A stretch of DNA of 64,000 nt, from contig NZ_QLST01000002.1 of the NCBI RefSeq assembly GCF_003293845.1, forward strand, positions 180,269 through 244,268, in the 5' to 3' direction. The notes beneath the pieces were generated by a model. That model was given only the letters and a program-made list of their open reading frames with translations, searched no databases and had not been told where the DNA came from. This DNA comes from Flavobacterium tibetense. Its GTDB lineage: Bacteria > Bacteroidota > Bacteroidia > Flavobacteriales > Flavobacteriaceae. This document shows, in pieces, positions 33,802 through 41,638 of this stretch. Each line of letters opens with the position of its first letter. The first letter of the stretch is position 1. The position numbers and the translations under genes are program-made.

Positions 33802-36405
33802 ATGACTAAGAAAATATTAAAAGGTTTAGGAATCTTTTTGTTGGTAACTATTATTGTTTTAGCGGCTGCTCCTTTTATTTTTAAAGATAAAATTAAAGCA
33901 ATGGTACTGAAATCCATCAATGAAAATGTTGATGCAACGGTGGCTTTTGCAGATGTTGACTTGAGTTTGCTTAAAAGTTTTCCCAATGCCAATGTTACCA
34001 TTACTGATTTAGGTATTATTAATAAAGCACCATTTGAAGGCGACACATTGCTTTTTGCTGGCGAAACTCATCTGAAAATGAGTATCAAAGAATTATTTAA
34101 AAGCGAAAATGAAACTATGAATTTACAGAGTTTTCGTTTGAAGGATGCCATTGTAAATGTTATTTTCAATAAAGATGGCATTGGAAATTTTGATATTGCT
34201 CTAAAAGATGACGAAGAAAAGAAAGACGATCCGGAGAGCAAACCGTTCAATTTAAGCATTCAAAACTATGAAATAGAAAATTTGAAGATGGCATATTGGG
34301 ATCAAGGTTCCAATATAAAACTGGCTTTGAACGAATTGAATCATACTGGAAAAGGAAATTTCGCTGAACAAAAATTAGATTTGGATACCAAAACTACTAC
34401 GAAATTATCTTTTGATATGGAAGGTACTAACTACATGAAAAATGTAGCTTTAAGTTTGGATGCTGTTTTAGGAATCGATTTGGATAAAATGAAATTCGAA
34501 TTCAAAGACAATAAAGCTTTAATCAATCAATTGCCTTTGGAATTTAATGGATTTTTACAAATGCAAGAAAACGGTCAATTGTATGACTTAACATTCAAAA
34601 CTCCAACATCTGATTTCAAAAACTTCTTAGGTTTGGTTCCAGAAGCTTATGCTGGAAATATCAATCAAGTAAAAACAACTGGCGAATTTAAAGTAGAAGG
34701 AAAAGTAGCTGGTGAGTTTACCGAAACGACTATTCCAAAATTCAACATTGAAATTACCTCTAAAAACGCTTCGTTCCAATATCCTGATTTACCAAAATCA
34801 GTTAAAAACATTGTCATTGATACACACATTATCAACGAAACGGGTTTGATGAATGATACGTATGTGAATTTAGACCAATTGTCATTCACCATCGATCAAG
34901 ATGTTTTTAATGCGAAAGCTAATGTGCGTAACTTAACCGAAAACGCATTGGTAAACGCCGAACTAAAAGGAACAATTAATTTGGCCAATGTTACCAAAGC
35001 GTATCCAGTGCAATTAGACAAACCATTAACTGGAATTTTAAAAGCCGATGTGACAACTAAATTCGACATGAAATCCGTTGAAACTAGTCAGTATCAAAAC
35101 ATTCAAAATTCGGGAACAATGTCGTTAACCGGTTTCAATTATGAAGGTCCGGAAATGGCAAAACCATTCCAAATCAATAAAACGAGCATCACATTTAATC
35201 CGAACCAAATCAAGTTAAATGAATTTGATGCTAAAACAGGAAGTAGCGACGTGAATATTACTGGAAATTTAGATAATTTCTATGGTTTCTTATTCAAAAA
35301 TCAAGTGTTAAAAGGAAGTTTCAATTTGGCTTCCAATAAATTAGTGGTTTCTGATTTTATGGCACCAACAACCACGACTGATGATGCTGGAAAAAAAGCA
35401 ACTGAAGCAGTGAAAATTCCGTCATTTTTAGATTGTAATTTAACTGCAAAAGCTACGACAGTTGTGTATGACAATTTGAACTTGAAAAATGTTTCAGGAA
35501 ATTTAGCCATTAAAGATGAAGCTGTAACCTTGAGCAACTTAAAAATGGATATTTTTGGTGGAAATATTGGATTAAACGGAACGGTTTCTACCAAAACAGA
35601 TACGCCAAAATTCAATATGGATTTAGTTTTAAATGCGGTAAATATTGCAGAATCTTTCACCCAATTAGACATGCTAAAAAGTATTGCGCCAATTGCCAAT
35701 ACTATAAATGGAAAATTAAATTCAACCATTAAGCTATCGGGTGATTTAACTAACGATATGACTCCCGATTTAAAAACCATTTCAGGTGATTTATTCGGAC
35801 AATTGTTGAATACTTCTGTGAACCAACAAAACTCGCAATTGCTATCTTCGTTGAGCAACAATGTGAAGTTTTTAGATGTTAGTAAATTAAACTTAAACGA
35901 TGTAAAAGCAGCATTATCTTTCAAAGACGGAAAAGTAGCGCTAAAACCAATGCAATTGAAATACCAGGACATTGGAATTGAATTAGGCGGAACACACGGT
36001 TTTGACCAAAAAATGAATTACGACGTAAAATTTGATGTTCCTGCCAAATATTTAGGTTCAGAAGTAACCAATTTACTTTCAAAATTAACACCAGCAGAAC
36101 AACAAAAAATTGAAAGTGTTCCAGTAACAGCCAATTTAACGGGAAGTTTTTCGCAACCAAACGTGAGAACCGATATGAAACAAGCTACTACCAATTTAGC
36201 AACACAATTGGTAAAAATGCAAAAGGATAAATTAGTCAATCAAGGAACTTCTGCCTTAAGTAATTTATTAGGTGGTGATAAAGCAACAACAAATGCAACA
36301 ACAACCGATACCACTAAAACCACACCAACACCAAAAGAACAAGTAAAAGATGGTGTGAAAGACGCGGTTAAGAATCTTTTTGGTAAGAAGAAAAAAGATG
36401 AATAG
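33802..36405 (+). CDS. AsmA family protein
   Basis: 867 residues. One N-terminal membrane helix (KGLGIFLLVTIIVLAAAPFIF) anchors a very long periplasmic beta-rich region of the AsmA/TamB-like lipid-bridge type. The start is set at ATG 33802. Residues after about 820 form a low-complexity Thr/Lys tail (TTDTTKTTPTPKEQVKDG). By family analogy it may carry phospholipids between membranes; unproven. Followed by a word repeat and a terminator. Confidence 0.85.
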   Translation: MTKKILKGLGIFLLVTIIVLAAAPFIFKDKIKAMVLKSINENVDATVAFADVDLSLLKSFPNANVTITDLGIINKAPFEGDTLLFAGETHLKMSIKELFKSENETMNLQSFRLKDAIVNVIFNKDGIGNFDIALKDDEEKKDDPESKPFNLSIQNYEIENLKMAYWDQGSNIKLALNELNHTGKGNFAEQKLDLDTKTTTKLSFDMEGTNYMKNVALSLDAVLGIDLDKMKFEFKDNKALINQLPLEFNGFLQMQENGQLYDLTFKTPTSDFKNFLGLVPEAYAGNINQVKTTGEFKVEGKVAGEFTETTIPKFNIEITSKNASFQYPDLPKSVKNIVIDTHIINETGLMNDTYVNLDQLSFTIDQDVFNAKANVRNLTENALVNAELKGTINLANVTKAYPVQLDKPLTGILKADVTTKFDMKSVETSQYQNIQNSGTMSLTGFNYEGPEMAKPFQINKTSITFNPNQIKLNEFDAKTGSSDVNITGNLDNFYGFLFKNQVLKGSFNLASNKLVVSDFMAPTTTTDDAGKKATEAVKIPSFLDCNLTAKATTVVYDNLNLKNVSGNLAIKDEAVTLSNLKMDIFGGNIGLNGTVSTKTDTPKFNMDLVLNAVNIAESFTQLDMLKSIAPIANTINGKLNSTIKLSGDLTNDMTPDLKTISGDLFGQLLNTSVNQQNSQLLSSLSNNVKFLDVSKLNLNDVKAALSFKDGKVALKPMQLKYQDIGIELGGTHGFDQKMNYDVKFDVPAKYLGSEVTNLLSKLTPAEQQKIESVPVTANLTGSFSQPNVRTDMKQATTNLATQLVKMQKDKLVNQGTSALSNLLGGDKATTNATTTDTTKTTPTPKEQVKDGVKDAVKNLFGKKKKDE

Positions 36406-36446
36406 TTTTAAGTGCAAAATATAAAGTGTAAAGTACAAAGTGATTG

Positions 36447-36474
36447 AACCCTTTCAAATTTTGAAAGGGTTTCT
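36447..36474 (+). terminator. Terminator after the AsmA gene
   Basis: Inverted repeat AACCCTTTCAAA (36447-36458) and TTTGAAAGGGTT (36460-36471), then a weak T-rich run. A repeat of the word AAAGTG/AAAGTA (36410-36443) precedes it. Confidence 0.7.
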
Positions 36475-36592
36475 ATTATCTTTAAAAAGAAGTACTTTGA
36501 AAAAAATAAAATTTATTGCATTTTTACGGTTTTACCGTAAAATTAGGTTGTTTTTAAAGATTAGTTTTGTAGAAATTTTTATTAAACTATAT

Positions 36593-38044
36593 ATGAAGCA
36601 TAATCTTAAAAAAATTACTTTGCTTTTTATCACAGCAATGCTATTAGGCAGTTGCGAAAAAGATGAAATTTATGAGAAAAGGCAAAATTCTAATTCAAAA
36701 CCTAAAATCAGAGAGGTAAAATTTAATGAATTATTTAAAAAGGATAAAAAATTTAGTAGTTTGTTTGAAAAAATTACCTCAACTAATCAAAGAAGTAGTT
36801 TCGAAAATCAACATGGTTTTACAATTTTAGATGGGAATGTAAAAGTGATAGAATACAACTCCATTACTTCTTACACTATGTTAATCAATCGAGATAATGT
36901 TACTGATGATTCTTTTTTTGAAAATTTGGTTATACAAGAAGACAACAATGCCAACCAAAAAGCGGTATTAATAAAATATACACCTACAAGCATTACAAAT
37001 TCAATCGATAATTCCTTTATATTTGAGGGAACAATTCAAAAAAGTAGAGCTATTCATTTTTCAGGTTTAAATAAAACTAATTTTGAAAACACAACTAATT
37101 CAGATTGTTATGTTGAATATACAATGTGTAATTGGGGAGGAACTGAGCATCATGCAGGGGCAAATTGTACTCAAACGTATACTAAACGAGTAAAAGTGAA
37201 TTGCATTGACGAAGGCGGAAGTGGAAATGGCAGTGGCGGTGATGATGATTTTTGGTCTGGAGGAAGTGGAAATGATGGTTTTGACGACCCACATGGCGGT
37301 GGAGGTGGAAGCGCTGATGGCGACCCATTTGCTTCTCCTTCTCAAGATGAAGAAAATGAAACTATTACTTCACCTGTTAAACCAGGTTTGTCAGGTAATT
37401 TACCTTCTTTGACACCCTGCAATAAAGTTAAAAATATCACTAACAATACTCCAAATTTAAAAGATAAAATTAATAATTTTAAGACTCCACAAGTTCTAAA
37501 TTTAAATTATGAAAAAGGATTTAATTTTGTAGATGACAATCAAAACAAAACACAATTAATACAAAATGATGGTAGTGTAAATAGTACTTTTATAACCGTA
37601 ACTGTTCCAGAAGACGGTTCAATGTCAGGCTTACTTCATTCACATTTTGACAGACCAGATATGTTGCCTACATTTACCTTTGAAGACTTAATGACTTTCA
37701 ACGCAATTTATCAATGGAGAAAATACAATCAAAAATCACAAGACAAACTTACTCTAATGGTAGTAACGCGTGCTGGGGTATTTGCCATGATGATTGAAAA
37801 TGAATCCATGTTTGATACAAATGGGTATAATCTTTGGACTGAGCAAAATGCTCAGTTAAGGGATAATTTTAACAAATCGATGCAAGAAAAGCAAAACTTA
37901 ACAGATGAAGATGTGATTATTGAAGTAACTAAAGGTTTAGCAAATTATGGTATTGGTTTATATCAAGCTAATTCAGATATAAGTAACTGGAGTAAAATCA
38001 CAGTAGATGCAAATAACAATAAAGTAACGACACCTTGTAATTAA
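36593..38044 (+). CDS. Secreted lipoprotein with Gly/Ser/Asp linker and C-terminal HSH-motif domain
   Basis: 483 residues from ATG 36593 (lipobox MLLGSC); earlier in-frame starts lack a signal peptide. Layout: N-terminal region to about residue 200 with a Cys-containing end (CYVEYTMCNWGG, ANCTQTYTKRVKVNC); a low-complexity linker to about 262 (GSGGDDDFWSGG, SADGDPFASPSQDEENE); and a C-terminal domain with GLLHSHFDRPDMLPTFTFED. That motif recalls JAMM/MPN metalloproteases (H-x-H ... S/T-x-x-D) but the spacing is longer and the upstream Glu is not assigned. The linker is duplicated 1.4 kb downstream in an orphan copy. A DUF6705 gene follows by 11 bases. Function unknown; polymorphic effector-like layout is inference. 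Confidence 0.75.
   Translation: MKHNLKKITLLFITAMLLGSCEKDEIYEKRQNSNSKPKIREVKFNELFKKDKKFSSLFEKITSTNQRSSFENQHGFTILDGNVKVIEYNSITSYTMLINRDNVTDDSFFENLVIQEDNNANQKAVLIKYTPTSITNSIDNSFIFEGTIQKSRAIHFSGLNKTNFENTTNSDCYVEYTMCNWGGTEHHAGANCTQTYTKRVKVNCIDEGGSGNGSGGDDDFWSGGSGNDGFDDPHGGGGGSADGDPFASPSQDEENETITSPVKPGLSGNLPSLTPCNKVKNITNNTPNLKDKINNFKTPQVLNLNYEKGFNFVDDNQNKTQLIQNDGSVNSTFITVTVPEDGSMSGLLHSHFDRPDMLPTFTFEDLMTFNAIYQWRKYNQKSQDKLTLMVVTRAGVFAMMIENESMFDTNGYNLWTEQNAQLRDNFNKSMQEKQNLTDEDVIIEVTKGLANYGIGLYQANSDISNWSKITVDANNNKVTTPCN
37307..37378 (+). repeat. Linker repeat, copy 1 (inside lipoprotein gene)
   Basis: 72 bases coding GSADGDPFASPSQDEENETI plus TSPV. Matches 38775-38846 at 71 of 72 positions. The two genes differ completely after it, so it marks a recombination boundary. 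Confidence 0.95.
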
Positions 38045-38055
38045 AAATTAAAAAT

Positions 38056-38604
38056 ATGAAACAACTAATAATTTTAACTGCAATTTTAATTGCTACGGCT
38101 TGTAAAGGTCAAACACCTGTTTATACATTAGGTGAAATTCGCAATGAGACACCTGATGGCTGTTATGTAAAAGACAACAATAATATTTTAAATAAGTTTA
38201 CAGGAACATGGATATTTAGCCAAAATGGAAATACATTTACAGTTACTTTAAATAAAGGGTTAATGGTTCCAATTGCCGACCATTTTAGAGATGATATTCA
38301 AGGAAAATATAAATATGTTGTAAATGGTAATACAGTTGTGAATACAGAAAATTTCACAGGTAATGATTCGAAAATTCGCTTTACATTTTTGAATTATGGT
38401 ACAGAAAAAATTGCTCTATTCTTTGATGACCCTGAAAGACCAAAAATTGGCGCAAAAGTTTATTTAACTTATTCAAATATTGGTGGTATTGAAAAATTGC
38501 ATTGGGAACTAGTAGTAACTGGATATTTACCAATTTTGCCAGGCGAACCAGCTCCGCAATTAGACTTCAGAGTACCAACTAATTGTGAACTTATTAAACA
38601 ATAA
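38056..38604 (+). CDS. DUF6705 family lipoprotein or secreted protein, copy 1
   Basis: 182 residues. Signal ends ATACKGQ, giving either a lipobox Cys at 16 or a cleavable signal. Family stretches: NNILNKFTGTWIFSQNGNTFTVTLNK, QGKYKYVVNG and the C-terminal NCELIKQ. It shares overall plan with the gene at 40076 (FVGTWILTQGNTSLTIKIQK ... GEYILIKQ). It starts 11 bases after the HSH lipoprotein, so it is the natural partner of that gene; an immunity or chaperone role is only a guess. Confidence 0.75.
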   Translation: MKQLIILTAILIATACKGQTPVYTLGEIRNETPDGCYVKDNNNILNKFTGTWIFSQNGNTFTVTLNKGLMVPIADHFRDDIQGKYKYVVNGNTVVNTENFTGNDSKIRFTFLNYGTEKIALFFDDPERPKIGAKVYLTYSNIGGIEKLHWELVVTGYLPILPGEPAPQLDFRVPTNCELIKQ

Positions 38605-38651
38605 AACCTCTAAAAATCATTCTTTTTAAAATAGTAGCTTTGTAAAATTAA

Positions 38652-39092
38652 GGCTACTATTTTTGTTTTATTATTGATAAAGATGGCAGTGGCGATGATG
38701 ATTTTTGGTCTGGCGGTGGTAATAACAACGATAATAATTTTGGCGATTCATTTTCTGGTGTTGGCAGTGGCGGCGGAAGCGCTGATGGCGACCCATTTGC
38801 TTCTCCTTCTCAAGATGAAGAGAATGAAACTATTACTTCACCTGTTTTAAACCAAGACAATTTTAATGAGTCTAGAAACATAATTTTATTTTATAATAGT
38901 TTATATTTACATCAAAAATTATGGGTTAATCAAAATCCTGATCAATACAATCAAATCTTAAGTTATTTAATAAATCAAAATTGGAGCAATGATAGTAAAG
39001 AGTTTGCCAATGAGTTAATTGAAACATCAATTAATTTAGAACTAGATGTTGTAAACATTTGGAATAATAAATATGAAGAGTTTAGAAATCAA
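38652..39092 (+). pseudogene. Start-less linker segment of an orphan C-terminal cassette
   Basis: The frame of the DUF6973-like gene stays open upstream of its first ATG (39093) back to a stop at 38649-38651, without ATG, GTG or TTG. It encodes DKDGSGDDDFWSGGGNN, then GSGGGSADGDPFASPSQDEE, i.e. the linker of the 36593 lipoprotein, followed by about 80 residues of a new domain (LNQDNFNES, IILFYNSLYLHQKLW, WSNDSKEFANELIETS). The signal peptide and N-terminal region are missing. This is what a displaced cassette or a decayed duplicate would look like. Confidence 0.8.
38775..38846 (+). repeat. Linker repeat, copy 2 (in orphan cassette)
   Basis: 72 bases, one mismatch to 37307-37378 (a silent A/G in a Glu codon). 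Reading frame is the same in both copies. Confidence 0.95.
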
Positions 39093-39551
39093 ATGTCTAA
39101 TACTGAAAGAGCCATTTTTGATGACTTACTACCAAATAGAAAAATGTGGTATATGGCTTCAGCTTATAAGGCTTTAGAAAAATCAAACGAACTTTTCCCA
39201 AACACTTTCATTCCATCAAATTCGCATAATGGAAAAGGTGATGCGTTAAGACATGCATTATGGAATGCTTATTTTACAGGTTTCTGCGGTGCAACATTAG
39301 CTGAACAATTAACAACCGCACACGAAGAAAATATTGATCCCGACAATCCCTTTCCTCAAAAAGAAATTGATATGGATTTATATAATAATGAAAAAGGGAG
39401 GCTAATTGGAGAAACTTCAAATATTTTTATTGTAACTCAAAATGTTATAGATTTTTTAAATATAGGCGGTTTGAGATATTTAAATAATTTAAATCCGAAT
39501 TCACCTTATTATCCAACTATATATTCAATACTAATACCAACTGACCAATAA
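39093..39551 (+). CDS. DUF6973-like domain protein (C-terminal part of orphan cassette)
   Basis: 152 residues from the first ATG. The core NGKGDALRHALWNAYFTG, then TTAHEE and EIDMDLYNNEKGRLIGE, has the D-A-x-R-H-x-x-W-N, A-H-E and M-D-x-x-N-N-x-x-G set of DUF6973 proteins, which I know from C-termini of secreted multidomain proteins. The conserved His, Glu and Asp suggest an enzyme; no activity is known. As a free-standing protein it has no signal peptide, and its frame continues upstream into the start-less linker, so this ATG may be only an internal Met. A lipoprotein gene follows by 3 bases. Confidence 0.65.
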   Translation: MSNTERAIFDDLLPNRKMWYMASAYKALEKSNELFPNTFIPSNSHNGKGDALRHALWNAYFTGFCGATLAEQLTTAHEENIDPDNPFPQKEIDMDLYNNEKGRLIGETSNIFIVTQNVIDFLNIGGLRYLNNLNPNSPYYPTIYSILIPTDQ

Positions 39552-39554
39552 ATT

Positions 39555-39914
39555 ATGAAAAAATCCATTTTGTGTGTTTTTATTTTCTCTATTATTTCAT
39601 CATGCACAAGTTCAAATAATATTGTTAAAATCATTAATGAATCCGAAAGTAAAATTGATAGCATTTTATTAATTGGTAATCAAAAATGTAGTCCTTTAGT
39701 TCTAAAAAACATAACACCTAACAATTCAAAGACAGGGGCGCTAGATAATTGTAATAAATCTGGTGGCGATGGTTCTTATATTTTGAAACTTTATGTAGAC
39801 AATAATGAAATAACTAAAGGTTTTGGTTATTATACTAATGGCGTAATGTATTTTGATGAATTTGTAATAAAATTCACAAAAGACAACTCTATTATAATTA
39901 CTGAAAAATTTTAA
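39555..39914 (+). CDS. Small hypothetical lipoprotein downstream of the orphan cassette
   Basis: 119 residues. Signal with lipobox SIISSC (Cys 17). The mature part is not recognised; it has two Cys (QKCSPL, LDNCNK), a Gly-rich turn (KSGGDGSY) and beta-rich C-terminus (GFGYYTNGVMYFDEFVIKF). Only 3 bases separate it from the DUF6973-like gene, so it is that domain's natural partner. It occupies the place that DUF6705 has behind the first lipoprotein. Confidence 0.7.
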   Translation: MKKSILCVFIFSIISSCTSSNNIVKIINESESKIDSILLIGNQKCSPLVLKNITPNNSKTGALDNCNKSGGDGSYILKLYVDNNEITKGFGYYTNGVMYFDEFVIKFTKDNSIIITEKF

Positions 39915-39929
39915 TACATTTTACAGTTT

Positions 39930-40031
39930 TTTACTACTAATCAAACCCAGCGTCATGATGCAAATGGTAATCCTATCATCCCTGCTCCATTCAAAATTCC
40001 TTTTGGTGAGTATGTTTTAACAAAACAATAA
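39930..40031 (+). pseudogene. Remnant of a DUF6705 gene (3' end only)
   Basis: 102 bases match the last 34 codons of the DUF6705 gene at 40619-40720 with three mismatches (99 of 102), in frame and with the stop codon and similar terminator kept. There is no start or upstream part. It encodes TTNQTQRHDANGNPIIPAPF and a PFGEYVLTKQ end. Confidence 0.92.
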
Positions 40032-40038
40032 TTTTTAT

Positions 40039-40069
40039 AGCGGTTTTATAAAAAAACTGCTGTATTTTT
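40039..40069 (+). terminator. Terminator after the DUF6705 remnant
   Basis: Stem AGCGGTTTT/AAAACTGCT (40039-40047 with 40053-40061, one G-T), then a T-rich run. Sister of the terminator at 40728-40759, so the duplication includes it. Confidence 0.75.
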
Positions 40070-40075
40070 AACTCT

Positions 40076-40720
40076 ATGAAACAATCAATTATTTTTTTAC
40101 TTATTTTCAGCATAAGCTGTAAAGCACAAATTATAGATAGATACGACAACAATACAATAATTGGAAAAGTTGGAGGTGTCTATTACAAAGACATTAATAA
40201 CTTTAGAGATCAATTTGTTGGAACTTGGATTTTAACGCAAGGGAACACAAGCTTAACAATAAAAATACAAAAAAGAGATAACATATCCAATTTCAATGGT
40301 TTGAATTCATATAATGAAGATTTATTAATAGGAGAATACCGTTATATAGAAAACGGTATAGAAAAAATAAATACCCTTCACAATATTAACACTAATTATG
40401 GCAATGATTATGATTCAAATTTAGAGCACAATTTAATTGGCGATATGTTTTTACGTCGTTCAACTGATTTCCCAAAATGCAGTGAATGTTCACAAGATGA
40501 AAAACGAATGAAGTTTTCCTATTCAGAACCCAATTACGATGGTATGGGTGTTGCAAATGGTTATATGGTAGTAAGAAAATTTATTGAAAATGGGGTAGAA
40601 AAAATTAAAATTTGGTTCTTTACTACTAATCAAACCCAGCGTCATGATGCAAATGGTAATCCTATCATCCCTGCTCCATTCAAAATTCCTTTTGGAGAGT
40701 ATATTTTAATAAAACAATAA
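40076..40720 (+). CDS. DUF6705 family secreted protein, copy 2
   Basis: 214 residues with signal (IIFLLIFSISCKAQ; Cys 14 could be a lipobox). Family motifs: FVGTWILTQGNTSLTIKIQK, LIGEYRYIENGIEKINTLHN, and the C-terminal PFKIPFGEYILIKQ. It has a CSECSQ pair. Distant paralogue of 38056. Its last 102 bases are duplicated upstream as a remnant. Function unknown. Confidence 0.8.
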   Translation: MKQSIIFLLIFSISCKAQIIDRYDNNTIIGKVGGVYYKDINNFRDQFVGTWILTQGNTSLTIKIQKRDNISNFNGLNSYNEDLLIGEYRYIENGIEKINTLHNINTNYGNDYDSNLEHNLIGDMFLRRSTDFPKCSECSQDEKRMKFSYSEPNYDGMGVANGYMVVRKFIENGVEKIKIWFFTTNQTQRHDANGNPIIPAPFKIPFGEYILIKQ

Positions 40721-40727
40721 TCTTTAC

Positions 40728-40759
40728 AGCGGTTTTTATTCAAAAACCGCTTTTTTTTT
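40728..40759 (+). terminator. Terminator between convergent DUF6705 and DUF2797 genes
   Basis: 10-bp perfect stem AGCGGTTTTT/AAAAACCGCT (40728-40737 with 40742-40751), ATTC loop, nine T. Confidence 0.9.
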
Positions 40760-41549
40760 ATAAACTCATTTTCACCACATAACCTTCATACGTTCTAACA
40801 TTAAAAACGGTGCCGTCTTCAAAAAGCAAATATTGTCCTTTAATTCCGGTTACGGTTCCGGTGTAATTTGGAGTTTTGTCTAGGTTTAAGCTTGTTACTT
40901 TTTTTGGATAGTGCAAAACAGGATAATGCAAATCAAAAATTTGACTTTCTGTTGCAAAATGTTGGCGTACTTCACTTGGTAACCAATCGGCGGCTTTGTT
41001 TCTTTCGGCAAATAAATCGGCTGGTGCTACTTCATTTTTTAGCATTTTTTGCCAACTCGTTTTATCCGCATAATGGTTTTTTAAAGCTACTTCGGTAATT
41101 CCTGCTAAATAACGATTGGGCACTTCAACAATCGGAATAGCTTGAATGGCACCTTGATCAATCCATCGGGTGGGAACTTGCGTTTTTCTTGTAACACCAA
41201 CTTTAACTTCACTCGATAATGCCAAATAAACAATATGTGGTTGCAATTGTACGCGTTTTTCGTAGTCTAAATCTCTATCTTCGATATCTAAATGTGCTGT
41301 TGATAATTCGGGTTTCATAATCCAATCCCCTACTGCTGGACTTTTCATAAAACAATCGTAACAAAATCCTTGACGAAATATTTTTTTGGATTGACTACAA
41401 TTTAAACATTGGTACCCTTGAAAATTAATTTCAATTTCTTTACCAAGCAGCTGATTTACATTCAAAAAACTATCTTCAAAAACCAAATAATAAGCAATTG
41501 GATTGGTGAATTCGGTTTGCATTTTCTGAAGTACGCCTTGGTATGTCAT
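40758..41549 (-). CDS. DUF2797 family protein
   Basis: 263 residues from the ATG complementary to 41547-41549 (MTYQGVLQKMQTEF). A zinc-ribbon-like pair CLNCSQ and CYDC is seen near residues 55-80. The central HIVYLALSSEVKVGVTRKTQ with WIDQGA resembles the core of GIY-YIG-type folds (strand-turn-strand with Tyr and conserved Arg). Family function unknown; nucleic-acid binding is a reasonable guess. It is divergent from the GH3-like gene. Confidence 0.85.
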   Translation of the reverse strand: MTYQGVLQKMQTEFTNPIAYYLVFEDSFLNVNQLLGKEIEINFQGYQCLNCSQSKKIFRQGFCYDCFMKSPAVGDWIMKPELSTAHLDIEDRDLDYEKRVQLQPHIVYLALSSEVKVGVTRKTQVPTRWIDQGAIQAIPIVEVPNRYLAGITEVALKNHYADKTSWQKMLKNEVAPADLFAERNKAADWLPSEVRQHFATESQIFDLHYPVLHYPKKVTSLNLDKTPNYTGTVTGIKGQYLLFEDGTVFNVRTYEGYVVKMSL

Positions 41550-41590
41550 TATGAAATGAATTTTTATGAGTAATAATTTAAAAAAAATGT

Positions 41591-41598
41591 TATTTTTG
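41591..41598 (+). promoter_or_regulatory. -7 box for the GH3-like gene
   Basis: TATTTTTG, full match to TAnnTTTG, 40 bases before ATG 41639; no TTG at -33. Confidence 0.4.
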
Positions 41599-41638
41599 GT
41601 AAAGTTATAACGCTTCAAGCAAATTTCATAATTAAACT

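Noticed and set aside
35301..35972. 223-codon open frame antisense to the AsmA gene
   Set aside because: Lies wholly within a long clear gene on the other strand; no signal, domain or conserved motif; chance opening in AT-rich coding sequence.
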